From Prevotella sp. (GTDB lineage: Bacteria > Bacteroidota > Bacteroidia > Bacteroidales > Bacteroidaceae): 64,000 nucleotides of DNA. The stretch is taken from assembly GCA_017619375.1 (NCBI GenBank), contig JAFZSL010000070.1, positions 146,163 to 210,162 on the forward strand, in the 5' to 3' direction. Below the pieces are notes generated by a model, which was given only the letters and a program-made list of their open reading frames with translations, was not told the DNA's origin and made no database searches. This document shows positions 25,388-38,334 of this stretch, one piece after another (positions within the stretch are counted from its first letter, which is position 1; every line of letters begins with the position of its first letter). Both the position numbers and the translations under genes were made by a program.

Positions 25388-26197
25388 ATGGAGATTGATG
25401 AGAAAAAAGATGGCGGGATGATGCTCCGCACGGAGGGTCTGGTGAAGCGTTATGGCAAGCGCACCGTGGTGAACGATGTGTCCATCAATGTGAGGCAAGG
25501 CGAAATCGTGGGGTTGCTCGGCCCCAACGGAGCGGGAAAGACCACCTCTTTCTATATGACGACAGGTCTCATCGTGCCCAACGCAGGTCATATCTTCCTC
25601 AACGATCAGGACATCACCAAATTTCCCGTGTACAAGCGGGCCAGGGCAGGTATCGGATACCTCCCGCAGGAACCCAGCGTGTTCCGCAAGATGAGTGTGG
25701 AGGACAACATCCTCTCCGTGCTGGAGATGACCAAACTTTCCCGGACACAGCAAAAGGAGAAGTTGGAGAGTCTCATCAGCGAGTTCCGCTTGGGGAAGGT
25801 GCGCAAGAACAAGGGCGACCAACTTTCCGGTGGTGAGCGAAGACGAACGGAAATCGCCCGATGTCTGGCCATCGACCCGAAGTTCATCATGCTCGACGAA
25901 CCTTTCGCCGGAGTCGACCCCATTGCCGTGGAGGATATCCAGCATATCGTGTGGCAACTGAAATACCGGAACATCGGCATCCTCATCACCGACCATAACG
26001 TGCAGGAAACACTCACCATCACCGACCGAGCCTACCTCCTTTTCGAGGGTAGGATACTTTTCCAGGGAAGTCCGGAAGAATTGGCAGAGAACAAAATCGT
26101 GCGCGAAAAATACCTGAGCAACAGCTTCGTCTTGAGAAAAAAGGATTTTCAAATGCTTGACGAAGAGCGCAAGGCCAGGGAGGCGTCAATGGAGTAG
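25388..26197 (+). CDS. lptB: LPS export ABC transporter ATP-binding protein
   Basis: The 269-residue ABC ATPase starts at ATG 25388. It has Walker [21 protein letters not shown], the Q-loop region [20 protein letters not shown], signature [16 protein letters not shown], Walker [14 protein letters not shown] and H-loop [12 protein letters not shown]. The [16 protein letters not shown] sequence and the lack of a membrane domain identify it as LptB, which powers extraction of LPS from the inner membrane with LptF/G. A frame-open upstream extension runs into the promoter repeat and is rejected. The OstA-like gene at 36.6 kb belongs to the same export route. Confidence 0.94.
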   Translation: MEIDEKKDGGMMLRTEGLVKRYGKRTVVNDVSINVRQGEIVGLLGPNGAGKTTSFYMTTGLIVPNAGHIFLNDQDITKFPVYKRARAGIGYLPQEPSVFRKMSVEDNILSVLEMTKLSRTQQKEKLESLISEFRLGKVRKNKGDQLSGGERRRTEIARCLAIDPKFIMLDEPFAGVDPIAVEDIQHIVWQLKYRNIGILITDHNVQETLTITDRAYLLFEGRILFQGSPEELAENKIVREKYLSNSFVLRKKDFQMLDEERKAREASME

Positions 26198-26345
26198 TTT
26201 CCACGACATTTGGTCTTTTCGGAAACGCTGGCTTTACAGAGACTCTCGGTCCTCAAGGACGTCCAGAGCCTCAGGAAAAATGTCTCCCTCTTGGTTAAAA
26301 AATCATATTTTTGCTTATTTTTTAGGTAATTAGGCGAAAACTCTG

Positions 26346-26353
26346 TAATTTTG
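26346..26353 (+). promoter_or_regulatory. tig promoter -7 element
   Basis: TAATTTTG, 59 bases before the tig ATG. A second candidate, TATTTTTG, is at 26306-26313. The -33 boxes are weak. Confidence 0.5.
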
Positions 26354-26412
26354 CACCTCAATTCGGGAATACCTTCCTGAAAGCAATAACCATCAAACAT
26401 CAAGACGACAAG

Positions 26413-27774
26413 ATGAAAATATCATTTGAGAACCCCGACAAGGTCAATGGAAAACTGACCCTCATCGTCGAGGAAGAAGACTACAAGGAGAACGTAGAAA
26501 AGAAACTGAAAGAGTATCGACAGAAAGCCAATGTGCCTGGATTCAGACCCGGACACGCACCTATGGGATTGATCAAAAGGCAGTTTGGCACAGCCATCAA
26601 ACTGGATGAGGTCAACAAACTCCTGAGTAATGGAATCAACAACTATATCAAGGAAAACCAGATAGCCATGCTTGGCGACCCCCTTCCTGCAAGCGGGCAA
26701 GAGCCGCAGGACCTTGAAGCCGCAGGACCATACGAGTTCTCCTTCGACATTGCTGTCGCTCCCGAGTTCAGCGTCAGTCTTACCAAAGCCGACAAATTGC
26801 CTTACTACGATATAGAGGTGAGCGACGACATCGTCGACCAACAAATCAGCATGCTGGCAAGCCAGAACGGACACTATGAGAAGGTAGAGGAATATGACGA
26901 GGAGAAGAGAGACTTGCTCATCGGCGACCTTCGTCAACTTGATGCAGAAGGCAACACCCTCGAAGGTGGCATCACCGTGGCCGGAGCTCAACTCATGCCC
27001 AAATACATCAAGGTGGAAGAGCAGAAGGCGCTTTTCGACAAAGTCAGACTGGGCGACATCATCACCTTCAACCCCAAGAAAGCTTATCCCGACAGCGACG
27101 CCGAGGTGGCCGGACTCTTGAAGATGAAGAAAGAAGAGGTTGCCGAACTCGATTCCGATTTCAGCTTCCAGGTGACTGAGATTTCACGTTATGAAAGCGC
27201 ACCCGTCGACCAAGCCCTCTTCGACAAGGTGTTTGGAGAAGGGGCAGTTGCTTCTGAGCAGGAGTTCCGTGAGAAAATCGCTGCCGGGCTTAAGCCGCAG
27301 TTTGTCTCTGAGGCCGACTTCAAGTTCTTACAAGACGTGCGCAAGTATGTGGAGGACAAGGTGGGCGAACTCACCTTCCCTGAGGAAATACTCAAGAGGA
27401 TCATGAAGAACAACAACAAGGACATGGACGATAAGTTCTTGGAAGAGCACTTCGCTGACAGCCTTCGCGACCTCAAATGGCACCTCATCAAGAATCAGTT
27501 GGTGGGACTTGCCGATGTGCATGTGGACGACGCTGCCGTCAAAGCCACTGCCGTGGCCATGGCACGCGCACAGTTCGCACAATATGGCATGGACAACCTC
27601 CCGGACGAATATCTGGAGAACTATGCCGAGGACTTGCTTAAGAAAAAGGAATATTTCGACCGTATTGTGGATAGCACCGTGGAGCGAGCACTCACCGTGG
27701 CCTTGAAAAACATCGTCACCCTTGATGTCAAAAAGGTCACAATGGAAGAATTTCAACAGATAGGCAAGGAATAA
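26413..27774 (+). CDS. tig: trigger factor
   Basis: The 453-residue ribosome-bound chaperone carries the ribosome-docking signature GFRPGHAP near residue 44 in the N-terminal domain. The middle domain (about residues 150-260: LIGDLRQLDAEGNTLEGGIT ... VRLGDIITFNPKKAYP) is an FKBP-like region, poorly conserved as is usual in Bacteroidetes, so prolyl isomerase activity is doubtful. The C-terminal domain (about 265-450) is helical. It is followed by clpP and clpX, the classic tig-clpP-clpX order. Confidence 0.95.
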   Translation: MKISFENPDKVNGKLTLIVEEEDYKENVEKKLKEYRQKANVPGFRPGHAPMGLIKRQFGTAIKLDEVNKLLSNGINNYIKENQIAMLGDPLPASGQEPQDLEAAGPYEFSFDIAVAPEFSVSLTKADKLPYYDIEVSDDIVDQQISMLASQNGHYEKVEEYDEEKRDLLIGDLRQLDAEGNTLEGGITVAGAQLMPKYIKVEEQKALFDKVRLGDIITFNPKKAYPDSDAEVAGLLKMKKEEVAELDSDFSFQVTEISRYESAPVDQALFDKVFGEGAVASEQEFREKIAAGLKPQFVSEADFKFLQDVRKYVEDKVGELTFPEEILKRIMKNNNKDMDDKFLEEHFADSLRDLKWHLIKNQLVGLADVHVDDAAVKATAVAMARAQFAQYGMDNLPDEYLENYAEDLLKKKEYFDRIVDSTVERALTVALKNIVTLDVKKVTMEEFQQIGKE

Positions 27775-27804
27775 GCGTTTTTTTTTGAAAAAATAACATC
27801 CTTT

Positions 27805-27836
27805 TTTGGGGTTGTCGACTTTTTTTCGTATCTTTG
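27805..27836 (+). promoter_or_regulatory. clpP promoter
   Basis: TTTG (27805-27808), a 20-base spacer and TATCTTTG (27829-27836), a consensus Bacteroidetes promoter about 125 bases before clpP. It is enclosed by a large palindrome described separately. Confidence 0.75.
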
Positions 27837-27868
27837 TTGCTACGATTAAAGAAAAAAGTCGACAACCC
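27809..27868. repeat. large inverted repeat around the clpP promoter
   Basis: Left arm 27809-27827 (GGGTTGTCGACTTTTTTTC) is inverted at 27851-27868, differing only by one A in the homopolymer. The inner bases CGTA/TACG (27827-27830 and 27841-27844) extend the symmetry. The 23-base centre holds the -7 box and the predicted start site. Read as an operator it would cover the spacer on one side and the first mRNA bases on the other. Confidence 0.8.
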
Positions 27869-27959
27869 TTCTTTTTGGCTCGTTTTTTGCATTTCTTGAG
27901 AAAAAGGGCAAAAGAAGGACAACCGCCCTTGTATGTGAAACAATAATGACACAAAGAAA

Positions 27960-28625
27960 ATGAACGATTTTAGAAAGTACGCTACAAAGCATTTGGGAAT
28001 CAATGGAATGGTGCTTGATGACATCATGAGCACGCAGGCCAATTACCTTAACCCCTACATCCTTGAGGAAAGGCAACTCAATGTCACACAGTTGGATGTG
28101 TTCTCAAGGCTTATGATGGACCGCATCATCTTCCTGGGCACACCCATCGACGACTATACCGCAAACACGCTGCAAGCACAATTGTTATATCTCGACTCCG
28201 TGGACAGCGGAAAAGACATCTCCATCTATATCAACTCGCCTGGCGGCAGTGTCACGGCAGGATTGGGCATCTATGACACCATGCAGTTCATCACCAGCGA
28301 CGTGGCCACCATCTGCACCGGCATGGCAGCATCCATGGCAGCCGTATTACTCGTGGCTGGAAAAGAAGGAAAGCGTGCAGCCCTGCCGCACAGCCGCGTG
28401 ATGATACACCAACCACTTGGCGGCGTGCAAGGACAAGCCTCCGATATCGAGATTGAGGCTCGTGAGATACAGAAATACAAGAAAGAATTGTACAACATCA
28501 TCGCCGAGCACTCACACACACCCTTTGACAAAGTGTGGGCAGACTCCGACCGCAACTATTGGATGACGGCGGATGAGGCCAAGGAGTATGGCATGATTGA
28601 CAACGTTTTAGGGCGAAAGAAATAA
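27960..28625 (+). CDS. clpP: ATP-dependent Clp protease proteolytic subunit
   Basis: The 221-residue serine protease forms the barrel of ClpXP. The catalytic Ser is in [13 protein letters not shown] (near residue 125) and His in [11 protein letters not shown] (near residue 150); the Asp lies in the following helical region. The handle ([14 protein letters not shown]) and the [16 protein letters not shown] oxyanion region are intact. The N-terminus ([17 protein letters not shown]) carries about 35 residues before the conserved core, usual for Bacteroidetes. clpX follows after 5 bases, so they form one transcript. Confidence 0.96.
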   Translation: MNDFRKYATKHLGINGMVLDDIMSTQANYLNPYILEERQLNVTQLDVFSRLMMDRIIFLGTPIDDYTANTLQAQLLYLDSVDSGKDISIYINSPGGSVTAGLGIYDTMQFITSDVATICTGMAASMAAVLLVAGKEGKRAALPHSRVMIHQPLGGVQGQASDIEIEAREIQKYKKELYNIIAEHSHTPFDKVWADSDRNYWMTADEAKEYGMIDNVLGRKK

Positions 28626-28630
28626 CAGTC

Positions 28631-29854
28631 ATGGGCAAATGCAGCTTCTGTGGAAGAAATGACAAAGAGGTGAAACTGCTCATCTCGGGCATCACCGGTT
28701 ACATCTGCGAGTCGTGTGCGCAACAGGCATACGAAATCGTACAGACCTCCGGTGTGCTCGCCAGTAAAGACACTGGTGGCAAGTTTGATCTTAAAAAACT
28801 GCCCAAACCGAAGGAAATCAAGGATTTTCTGGACCAATATGTCATAGGCCAGGACGAGGCCAAGCGTTTTCTCAGCGTCTCCGTCTACAACCACTACAAA
28901 CGACTCTACCAAAATGACGATGCCGACAATGTGGAGATAGAGAAGAGCAATATCATCATGGTGGGGAGCACGGGCACGGGGAAGACCCTGCTCGCGCGAA
29001 CCATTGCAAAATTGCTTGATGTGCCTTTCACCATCGTCGACGCCACCGTCTTCACCGAGGCGGGATATGTGGGAGAGGATGTGGAGAGCATCCTCTCAAG
29101 GCTGTTGCAAGTGGCTGACTATAATGTGGAGGCCACCCAAAGGGGCATCGTCTTCATCGACGAGATCGACAAGATAGCACGTAAGAGCGACAACCCCTCC
29201 ATCACGCGCGACGTCAGTGGCGAAGGCGTACAACAAGGGTTGCTCAAACTCCTTGAAGGCACCATGGTGAACGTGCCCCCGCAGGGAGGAAGAAAGCATC
29301 CGGAGCAGAAATACATCCAGGTGGACACACACAACATCCTCTTCATCTGCGGTGGCGCATTCGATGGCATCGAGAGGAAGATCGCACAAAGGCTCAACAC
29401 CCATGTGGTGGGCTATGACTCGGTGCAGAATGTGAGGAAAATCGACAAGGAAGACCTGATGAAATATGTCCTCCCCCAAGACCTCAAGTCTTTCGGACTC
29501 ATTCCCGAAATCATCGGACGATTGCCGGTGCTCACCTACCTCAAGCCTCTTGACCGCGATGCGTTGAGGAAAATATTGGTGGAGCCCAAGAACTCCATCG
29601 TCAAACAGTATATCAAACTCTTCAAGATGGACGGCGTGGACCTTACGTTCTCCGAGGATGCTCTCGACTTCATCGTGGAAAAGGCGGTGGAATACAAACT
29701 GGGGGCTCGCGGACTTCGTTCCATCGTGGAGAGCGCCATGATGGACGCCATGTTTGAAATGCCTTCCAAGAGGGTGAAGAAGTTCAATGTGACATCGGAG
29801 TACATCAGAGAACAACTTGATAAAGCACATTTCCTAAGCCAAGAAGGGGCTTGA
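28631..29854 (+). CDS. clpX: ATP-dependent Clp protease ATP-binding subunit
   Basis: The 407-residue AAA+ unfoldase has an N-terminal C4 zinc-binding domain (CSFCGRND ... [11 protein letters not shown]), Walker [16 protein letters not shown], pore loop GYVGEDVES, Walker [13 protein letters not shown], and sensor/C-terminal helical domain ending in [12 protein letters not shown]. The IGF-type ClpP-docking loop is not obvious to me by eye. It is cotranscribed with clpP. It unfolds tagged or regulatory proteins and feeds them to ClpP. Confidence 0.96.
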   Translation: MGKCSFCGRNDKEVKLLISGITGYICESCAQQAYEIVQTSGVLASKDTGGKFDLKKLPKPKEIKDFLDQYVIGQDEAKRFLSVSVYNHYKRLYQNDDADNVEIEKSNIIMVGSTGTGKTLLARTIAKLLDVPFTIVDATVFTEAGYVGEDVESILSRLLQVADYNVEATQRGIVFIDEIDKIARKSDNPSITRDVSGEGVQQGLLKLLEGTMVNVPPQGGRKHPEQKYIQVDTHNILFICGGAFDGIERKIAQRLNTHVVGYDSVQNVRKIDKEDLMKYVLPQDLKSFGLIPEIIGRLPVLTYLKPLDRDALRKILVEPKNSIVKQYIKLFKMDGVDLTFSEDALDFIVEKAVEYKLGARGLRSIVESAMMDAMFEMPSKRVKKFNVTSEYIREQLDKAHFLSQEGA

Positions 29855-29904
29855 AGCCCGTTGACTCCCGTGGCTTGCCATGGTTAGGATAAACACACAC
29901 ACAC

Positions 29905-32079
<2,175 letters not shown>

Positions 32080-32147
32080 ACTGCGTTAAATCGTATTAAT
32101 TCATCAAGAAAAAACACGAAAGCTCCCGATTTGTCGATTTTTATTGC

Positions 32148-32155
32148 TAATTTTG
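32148..32155 (+). promoter_or_regulatory. guaB promoter -7 element
   Basis: TAATTTTG, 23 bases before the guaB ATG, with TTTG at 32130-32133 (spacing only 14). Confidence 0.5.
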
Positions 32156-32175
32156 CACGCAATAAATTTTTTTGA

Positions 32176-33657
<1,482 letters not shown>

Positions 33658-33703
33658 CCATCATGCAATCATTCAAAAAACATAGAACACTTAAAAAAAA
33701 GCA

Positions 33704-35125
33704 ATGAGACTGAAGACTTTAGCTGTCGTGCTCGCTTTTTCCACGGCGGCATTCGCCCAAAGCGACCCCATCATCATGACCATCAACGGAGTGCCCGTTA
33801 CCAGGTCTGAATTCGAGTATTCTTTCAACAAGAACAATTCTGAGGGTGTCATCGACAAGAAGTCCGTTGAGGAATATGTCGATCTCTTCGTCAATTACAA
33901 ACTGAAGGTGGCTGCAGCCATCGATGCCGGAATGGACACGCTCACCTCGTTCAAGACGGAATTCGCACAATACAGGGACCAGCAGGTGAGACCTTCCTTT
34001 GTCAATGACACTGACATCGAGGAGGAGGCAAAGCGCATCTACGACCGCACACAGCAGTATGTCGACTCGCTCGGAGGACTGACAAGGCCGTCCCACATCC
34101 TCATCATGGTCAACCAACGCGCTTCGGAGAAGGAAAAGGAAAATGCAAAGCAAAAAGCCGACTCCATCTACAATGCGCTCAAGCAAGGGGCGGATTTCGC
34201 TGAACTCGCCAAGGCTCATTCCGAAGACAAAGGGTCGGCTGTCAAGGGGGGAGACATCGGTTGGATTCAGCCCGGACAGACCGTGCCTGCTTTTGAGAAG
34301 GCCGTCTATTCCCTCAACGTGGGTGAAATGAGCCAGCCCGTCCTCTCCGACTATGGCTACCATATTGTCAAACTATTGGACAAGAAGAACTTCCTGCCCT
34401 ACGACTCGGTGAAGGCCGACATCATCACCTTTATTGACAGAAGGGGTATCCGAGATAATATCATCGATGAGAAGATAGAGGAGGCCATGAAGGCCAACAA
34501 TTACGACAGTGCAGAGAAACTGATGGAAGACCGTGCCGCTTCACTTGCCGCCCAGGACAGTGACCTTGCCAATCTCATACGCGAGTACCACGACGGACTC
34601 TTGCTCTATGAAATCAGCAACAAGCAGGTGTGGGACAAGGCACAGAAGGATGAAGCCGGACTGGCCAACTACTTCAAGAAAAACAAGAAGAAATACACGT
34701 GGGACACCCCGCGCTTCAAGGGCATGGCATACCATGTGAAGGATCAGGCTGATGTCAAGGCAGTGAAGAAATGTGTCAAGGGCCTTGCATTCGACCAATG
34801 GGCAGAGCATCTGCGCACTACGTTCAATGCCGACTCCGTAAAACGCATCAGGGTGGAGAAGGGCATCTTCAAGATGGGTGACAATCCACTGGTGGACAGA
34901 GATGTGTTCAAGAAAAAAGATGTAGAGGTCAAAACCAACCCAGATTATCCCATCGATGCCACCTTCGGTAAACTGCTCAAGGCTCCCAAGGAGTATACAG
35001 ACGTGAGGGGGCAGGTGGTGGCCGACTACCAAGACCAACTGGAAAAGGAGTGGGTGGAAGAACTGCGCAAACGCTACACCTTTGAAGTGAACCAAGGCGT
35101 GCTCGCCACGGTCAACAAACATTAG
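33704..35125 (+). CDS. periplasmic parvulin-type peptidylprolyl isomerase
   Basis: The 473-residue exported protein (signal MRLKTLAVVLAFSTAAFA) has a SurA/PpiD-like N-terminal chaperone segment, then one clear parvulin domain at about residues 125-225 (PSHILIMVNQRASE ... FAELAKAHSEDKGSAVKGGD ... PVLSDYGYHIVKLLDKK). The second half lacks an obvious second parvulin and may be chaperone or substrate-binding. It is followed 19 bases later by another parvulin protein and the OstA-like gene, so it probably helps outer-membrane protein folding. Confidence 0.9.
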   Translation: MRLKTLAVVLAFSTAAFAQSDPIIMTINGVPVTRSEFEYSFNKNNSEGVIDKKSVEEYVDLFVNYKLKVAAAIDAGMDTLTSFKTEFAQYRDQQVRPSFVNDTDIEEEAKRIYDRTQQYVDSLGGLTRPSHILIMVNQRASEKEKENAKQKADSIYNALKQGADFAELAKAHSEDKGSAVKGGDIGWIQPGQTVPAFEKAVYSLNVGEMSQPVLSDYGYHIVKLLDKKNFLPYDSVKADIITFIDRRGIRDNIIDEKIEEAMKANNYDSAEKLMEDRAASLAAQDSDLANLIREYHDGLLLYEISNKQVWDKAQKDEAGLANYFKKNKKKYTWDTPRFKGMAYHVKDQADVKAVKKCVKGLAFDQWAEHLRTTFNADSVKRIRVEKGIFKMGDNPLVDRDVFKKKDVEVKTNPDYPIDATFGKLLKAPKEYTDVRGQVVADYQDQLEKEWVEELRKRYTFEVNQGVLATVNKH

Positions 35126-35144
35126 AACCCATAACGCAAAGTAT

Positions 35145-36569
35145 ATGTACAGACTCTGTCTTTTCGCTCTCGGAACCATCCTCGCAACCTTCGCACCAAA
35201 CATCGGAGGCGGATTTGCCGAAGAAAGGCTGCCAGAGGCCAATGTGGACAGCACGGCGGTACCGGTGCCCAACGAAGCCAGCATCATCGACGAGGTGGTG
35301 TGGGTGGTGGGAGACGAGCCCATCCTCAAGTCCGACATAGAGGCCTTGAGACTACAGGCGTCAGCGGAAGGTGTCACATGGGACGGCAATCCAGACTGTG
35401 TCATCCCGGAGCAGATTGCCGTGCAGAAACTCTTCCTGCACCAGGCGGCTATCGACAGTATTGAGGTCACCGAGTCGGATATCACACAAAGCATCGACGA
35501 CCAAATCGATTACTGGATTCAATTGGCCGATGGCTCCAAGGAAAAACTGGAGGAGTATCGCAAGATGACCATCTCGCAGATGAGGCAGTCCATGCACGAC
35601 GAATTCAAAAACCGCGAACTCATCCAAAAGATGAAGATGCATCTCGTGCAGGACATCAAGGTCTCCCCTGCGGAAGTGAGACGCCATTTCCAAGGCCTGC
35701 CAGAAGACAGCATACCTTTGGTGCCCACCACCGTCGAGGTGCAGATCATTACGCGACAACCAAAGGTGAAAGTGGAGGAGGTCAACAGGGTGAAAGACCA
35801 ACTCAGGGAGTTCACCGACAGGGTCACCAAGGGCGAGACCACGTTCGCCACGCTGGCACGACTCTATTCCGAGGATGGCTCGGCAAGGCAGGGCGGCGAA
35901 ATAGGATACACGCCCAAAGCCGTGTTGGACCCCACCTTCGCTTCCGTGGCGTTCAACCTCACCGACCCCAATAAAATCTCGAAAATCGTGGAGTCGGAAT
36001 TCGGCTTCCACATCATCCAGCTCATCGACAAACGTGGCGAACGCATCAATGTCAGGCACATCCTCCTCAAACCGAGAATCGACAGGGAGGACATCGACGA
36101 TGCGTCGCACAGACTCGACTCCTTGGCCAACGACATCAAGGAGGGCAAGATCTCCTTCGACGATGCGGCTACCTACGTCTCCGACGACAAGGACACCAAG
36201 AGCAACCACGGACTGATGGCCAACACCACCGAAGAACGCACAAGGACCTCAAAATTCCGTATGCAGGACCTGCCTACGGAAGTGGCAAGGGCGGTGGAGA
36301 AGCTCCAGGTGGGAGAGATTTCCGAACCATTCGAGATGGTCAACAGCAGAGGAAAGACCGTCGTCGCCATCATCAAGCTCAAAAGCCGGGTGGAGAGTCA
36401 TCGCGCCTCCATCAACGAAGACTTCCAGATACTGAAGGACGTGGTGTTGGCGAAGAGAAGGGAGGCTGCAATCAACGAATGGGTGGCCAACAAGATCAAA
36501 AGCACCTATGTGCGTATGAATGAGAGATACAAGGATTGTCAATTCCAATACCAAGGCTGGGTGAAATGA
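35145..36569 (+). CDS. SurA-like periplasmic chaperone/prolyl isomerase
   Basis: The 474-residue product starts MYRLCLFALGTILATFAP (signal), followed by the SurA-type opening IIDEVVWVVGDEPILKSDIE and the helical chaperone region to about residue 190. Two parvulin-like domains follow (about 200-300: TRVTKGETTFATLARLYSED-type region with GGEIGY ... SEFGFHIIQLIDKRG; and about 305-410: NVRHILLKPRIDREDID). This is the standard SurA architecture. The stop overlaps the start of the OstA-like gene by four bases (ATGA), coupling chaperone and LPS-export functions. Confidence 0.9.
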   Translation: MYRLCLFALGTILATFAPNIGGGFAEERLPEANVDSTAVPVPNEASIIDEVVWVVGDEPILKSDIEALRLQASAEGVTWDGNPDCVIPEQIAVQKLFLHQAAIDSIEVTESDITQSIDDQIDYWIQLADGSKEKLEEYRKMTISQMRQSMHDEFKNRELIQKMKMHLVQDIKVSPAEVRRHFQGLPEDSIPLVPTTVEVQIITRQPKVKVEEVNRVKDQLREFTDRVTKGETTFATLARLYSEDGSARQGGEIGYTPKAVLDPTFASVAFNLTDPNKISKIVESEFGFHIIQLIDKRGERINVRHILLKPRIDREDIDDASHRLDSLANDIKEGKISFDDAATYVSDDKDTKSNHGLMANTTEERTRTSKFRMQDLPTEVARAVEKLQVGEISEPFEMVNSRGKTVVAIIKLKSRVESHRASINEDFQILKDVVLAKRREAAINEWVANKIKSTYVRMNERYKDCQFQYQGWVK

Positions 36570-38320
36570 TACCTTGTTTCCACCTGCCTCGACATGACCG
36601 CCGGCACAGGACCTTCCTCACTCTGGTCCTGTGCCTGCTTGCACTTTGCGTGGTGCAAACCGTGTCGGCGCAGAAAAGGAACGTCCGTCCAGTAGACAAC
36701 CGCATCTACCTCGACCACGCCGACTCCCTCTATTATGACAGGTTCAGGCTGGGGGACAAGCAGGTGGTGAGAGGCCATGTGAAATTCAGACACAAGGGGG
36801 CCACGCTTTTTTGCGACAGCGCCTATTTCAAGCAGCAGGAGAACAAATTCGAGGCTTATGGACACGTAAGGATGCTTCAAGGCGACACCCTCGAAATCCG
36901 TTGCGACACCGCCATGTATGACGGCAATGCTGAAATGGTGCATGCGAAAAACAATGTCGTGGTGATTCATAGGAAGACATCGGAACTCCACACCGACAAC
37001 CTGGTGTATGACCAGAAATTCGAAGTAGTGTACTATGACCAGGGAGGCAACTACGCCGACAGGGCCAAGGGAATGACTCTCAGCAGCGACTGGGGGAAAT
37101 ACAACCTCGACACCAAGGAGGCGGAGTTCTTCTATGATGTCACCTTGAAGACGAAAACCCATGTCATCAATACCGACACCTTGTTATATTATTCGCAGAC
37201 GGAGAGGGCCCACGTCAAAGGAGGGATGACAAAGATACCCAAGGACGGCGGACCGTCTAAATGGAAAAAATCTGTCATACATTCCATCAAGGACGGGTAT
37301 GATGTGGAAACCACCAACTGCTTCTTCCATATGAAAAACAACACGGTGGAACTGTTTGACAAGTCAACCATCGTCACCGACACGCGGACCATCTCAGGAG
37401 ACAGCCTCTTTTACGACAGCGAAAAGAAGTCGAGTCGGGGATATGGAAGCGTGGACTATGTGGACCATAAGAACAAGAATCGGCTGGTTGCCGATGCTGT
37501 GGACTACAACGAGAGCACCGGCGAGGGGTTGGCCACGAAAAACCCCGTCTTCATCGACTTCTCGCAAAAAGACACACTCTATATGCATGCCGACACCATC
37601 AGGATTGAAACGTTCTACCTCAATACCGACTCCACCTATAGGAAGGTGCATTGCTATCGAAAGGTGAGAATGTTCCGAAACGACGTCCAGGCCGTGTGCG
37701 ACTCCCTCGTGCTCTGTTCGAAAGACTCCACGCTCACCATGTATTTCGACCCCATCGTGTGGAATGCGTCACGACAATTGCTGGGCGACAGCATCAAGGT
37801 GTTCATGGCCGACTCCACCGTGCGTGAGGCGAATGTCATGGCCAACGCGCTATCCATCGAGAGGAAGTACGATTACGAACATCCGGAGAAGGTGTATTAC
37901 AACCAAGTCGCATCAAGGGTGATGAACGCCTACTTCGAGGAGGGAAGCCTGAGGATGAGTGAAGCCATCGGCAACGTGCAGACCGTCTATTACCCTGTGG
38001 AGGACCGCGACAGCACCCTCATAGGGATGGTGTACATGGAGACCGACACGATGAGGATGTTCCTCAACAATGAGCGACAACTGGAGAAAATCTGGACCTC
38101 GAAATCTGAAGGCGTGCTTTACCCCATGACACAAATCCCACCGGAAAAGGACTACCTTCCCCATTTTGGATGGTACGACCATATCCGTCCTGCCAACAAG
38201 GACGACATCTACTACATCCCGGGTAGGCACGACAAGAATGCCAGCCAAAGAGAAGACGATGGCACTCCCAAGGCTCTGACCAAGAGATTGAGACAAGTTC
38301 CCATCAAGCGTGAAAAGTAA
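36566..38320 (+). CDS. OstA-like protein, LPS transport
   Basis: The 584-residue exported protein starts at ATG 36566 in the ATGA overlap with the SurA-like gene; a longer frame-open start would overlap that gene needlessly. After the signal (LTLVLCLLALCVVQTVSAQ) comes a run of OstA/LptA-type beta-jellyroll repeats (VVRGHVKFRHKGATLFCDSA, KFEAYGHVRMLQGDTLEIRC, GVLYPMTQIPP near the end). The family is the Bacteroidetes OstA-like periplasmic protein, probably the LPS bridge or an LptD-associated component, but it lacks the LptD barrel. It belongs to the same process as lptB in this window. Confidence 0.85.
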   Translation: MIPCFHLPRHDRRHRTFLTLVLCLLALCVVQTVSAQKRNVRPVDNRIYLDHADSLYYDRFRLGDKQVVRGHVKFRHKGATLFCDSAYFKQQENKFEAYGHVRMLQGDTLEIRCDTAMYDGNAEMVHAKNNVVVIHRKTSELHTDNLVYDQKFEVVYYDQGGNYADRAKGMTLSSDWGKYNLDTKEAEFFYDVTLKTKTHVINTDTLLYYSQTERAHVKGGMTKIPKDGGPSKWKKSVIHSIKDGYDVETTNCFFHMKNNTVELFDKSTIVTDTRTISGDSLFYDSEKKSSRGYGSVDYVDHKNKNRLVADAVDYNESTGEGLATKNPVFIDFSQKDTLYMHADTIRIETFYLNTDSTYRKVHCYRKVRMFRNDVQAVCDSLVLCSKDSTLTMYFDPIVWNASRQLLGDSIKVFMADSTVREANVMANALSIERKYDYEHPEKVYYNQVASRVMNAYFEEGSLRMSEAIGNVQTVYYPVEDRDSTLIGMVYMETDTMRMFLNNERQLEKIWTSKSEGVLYPMTQIPPEKDYLPHFGWYDHIRPANKDDIYYIPGRHDKNASQREDDGTPKALTKRLRQVPIKREK

Positions 38321-38334
38321 ACCCTGACAACACC

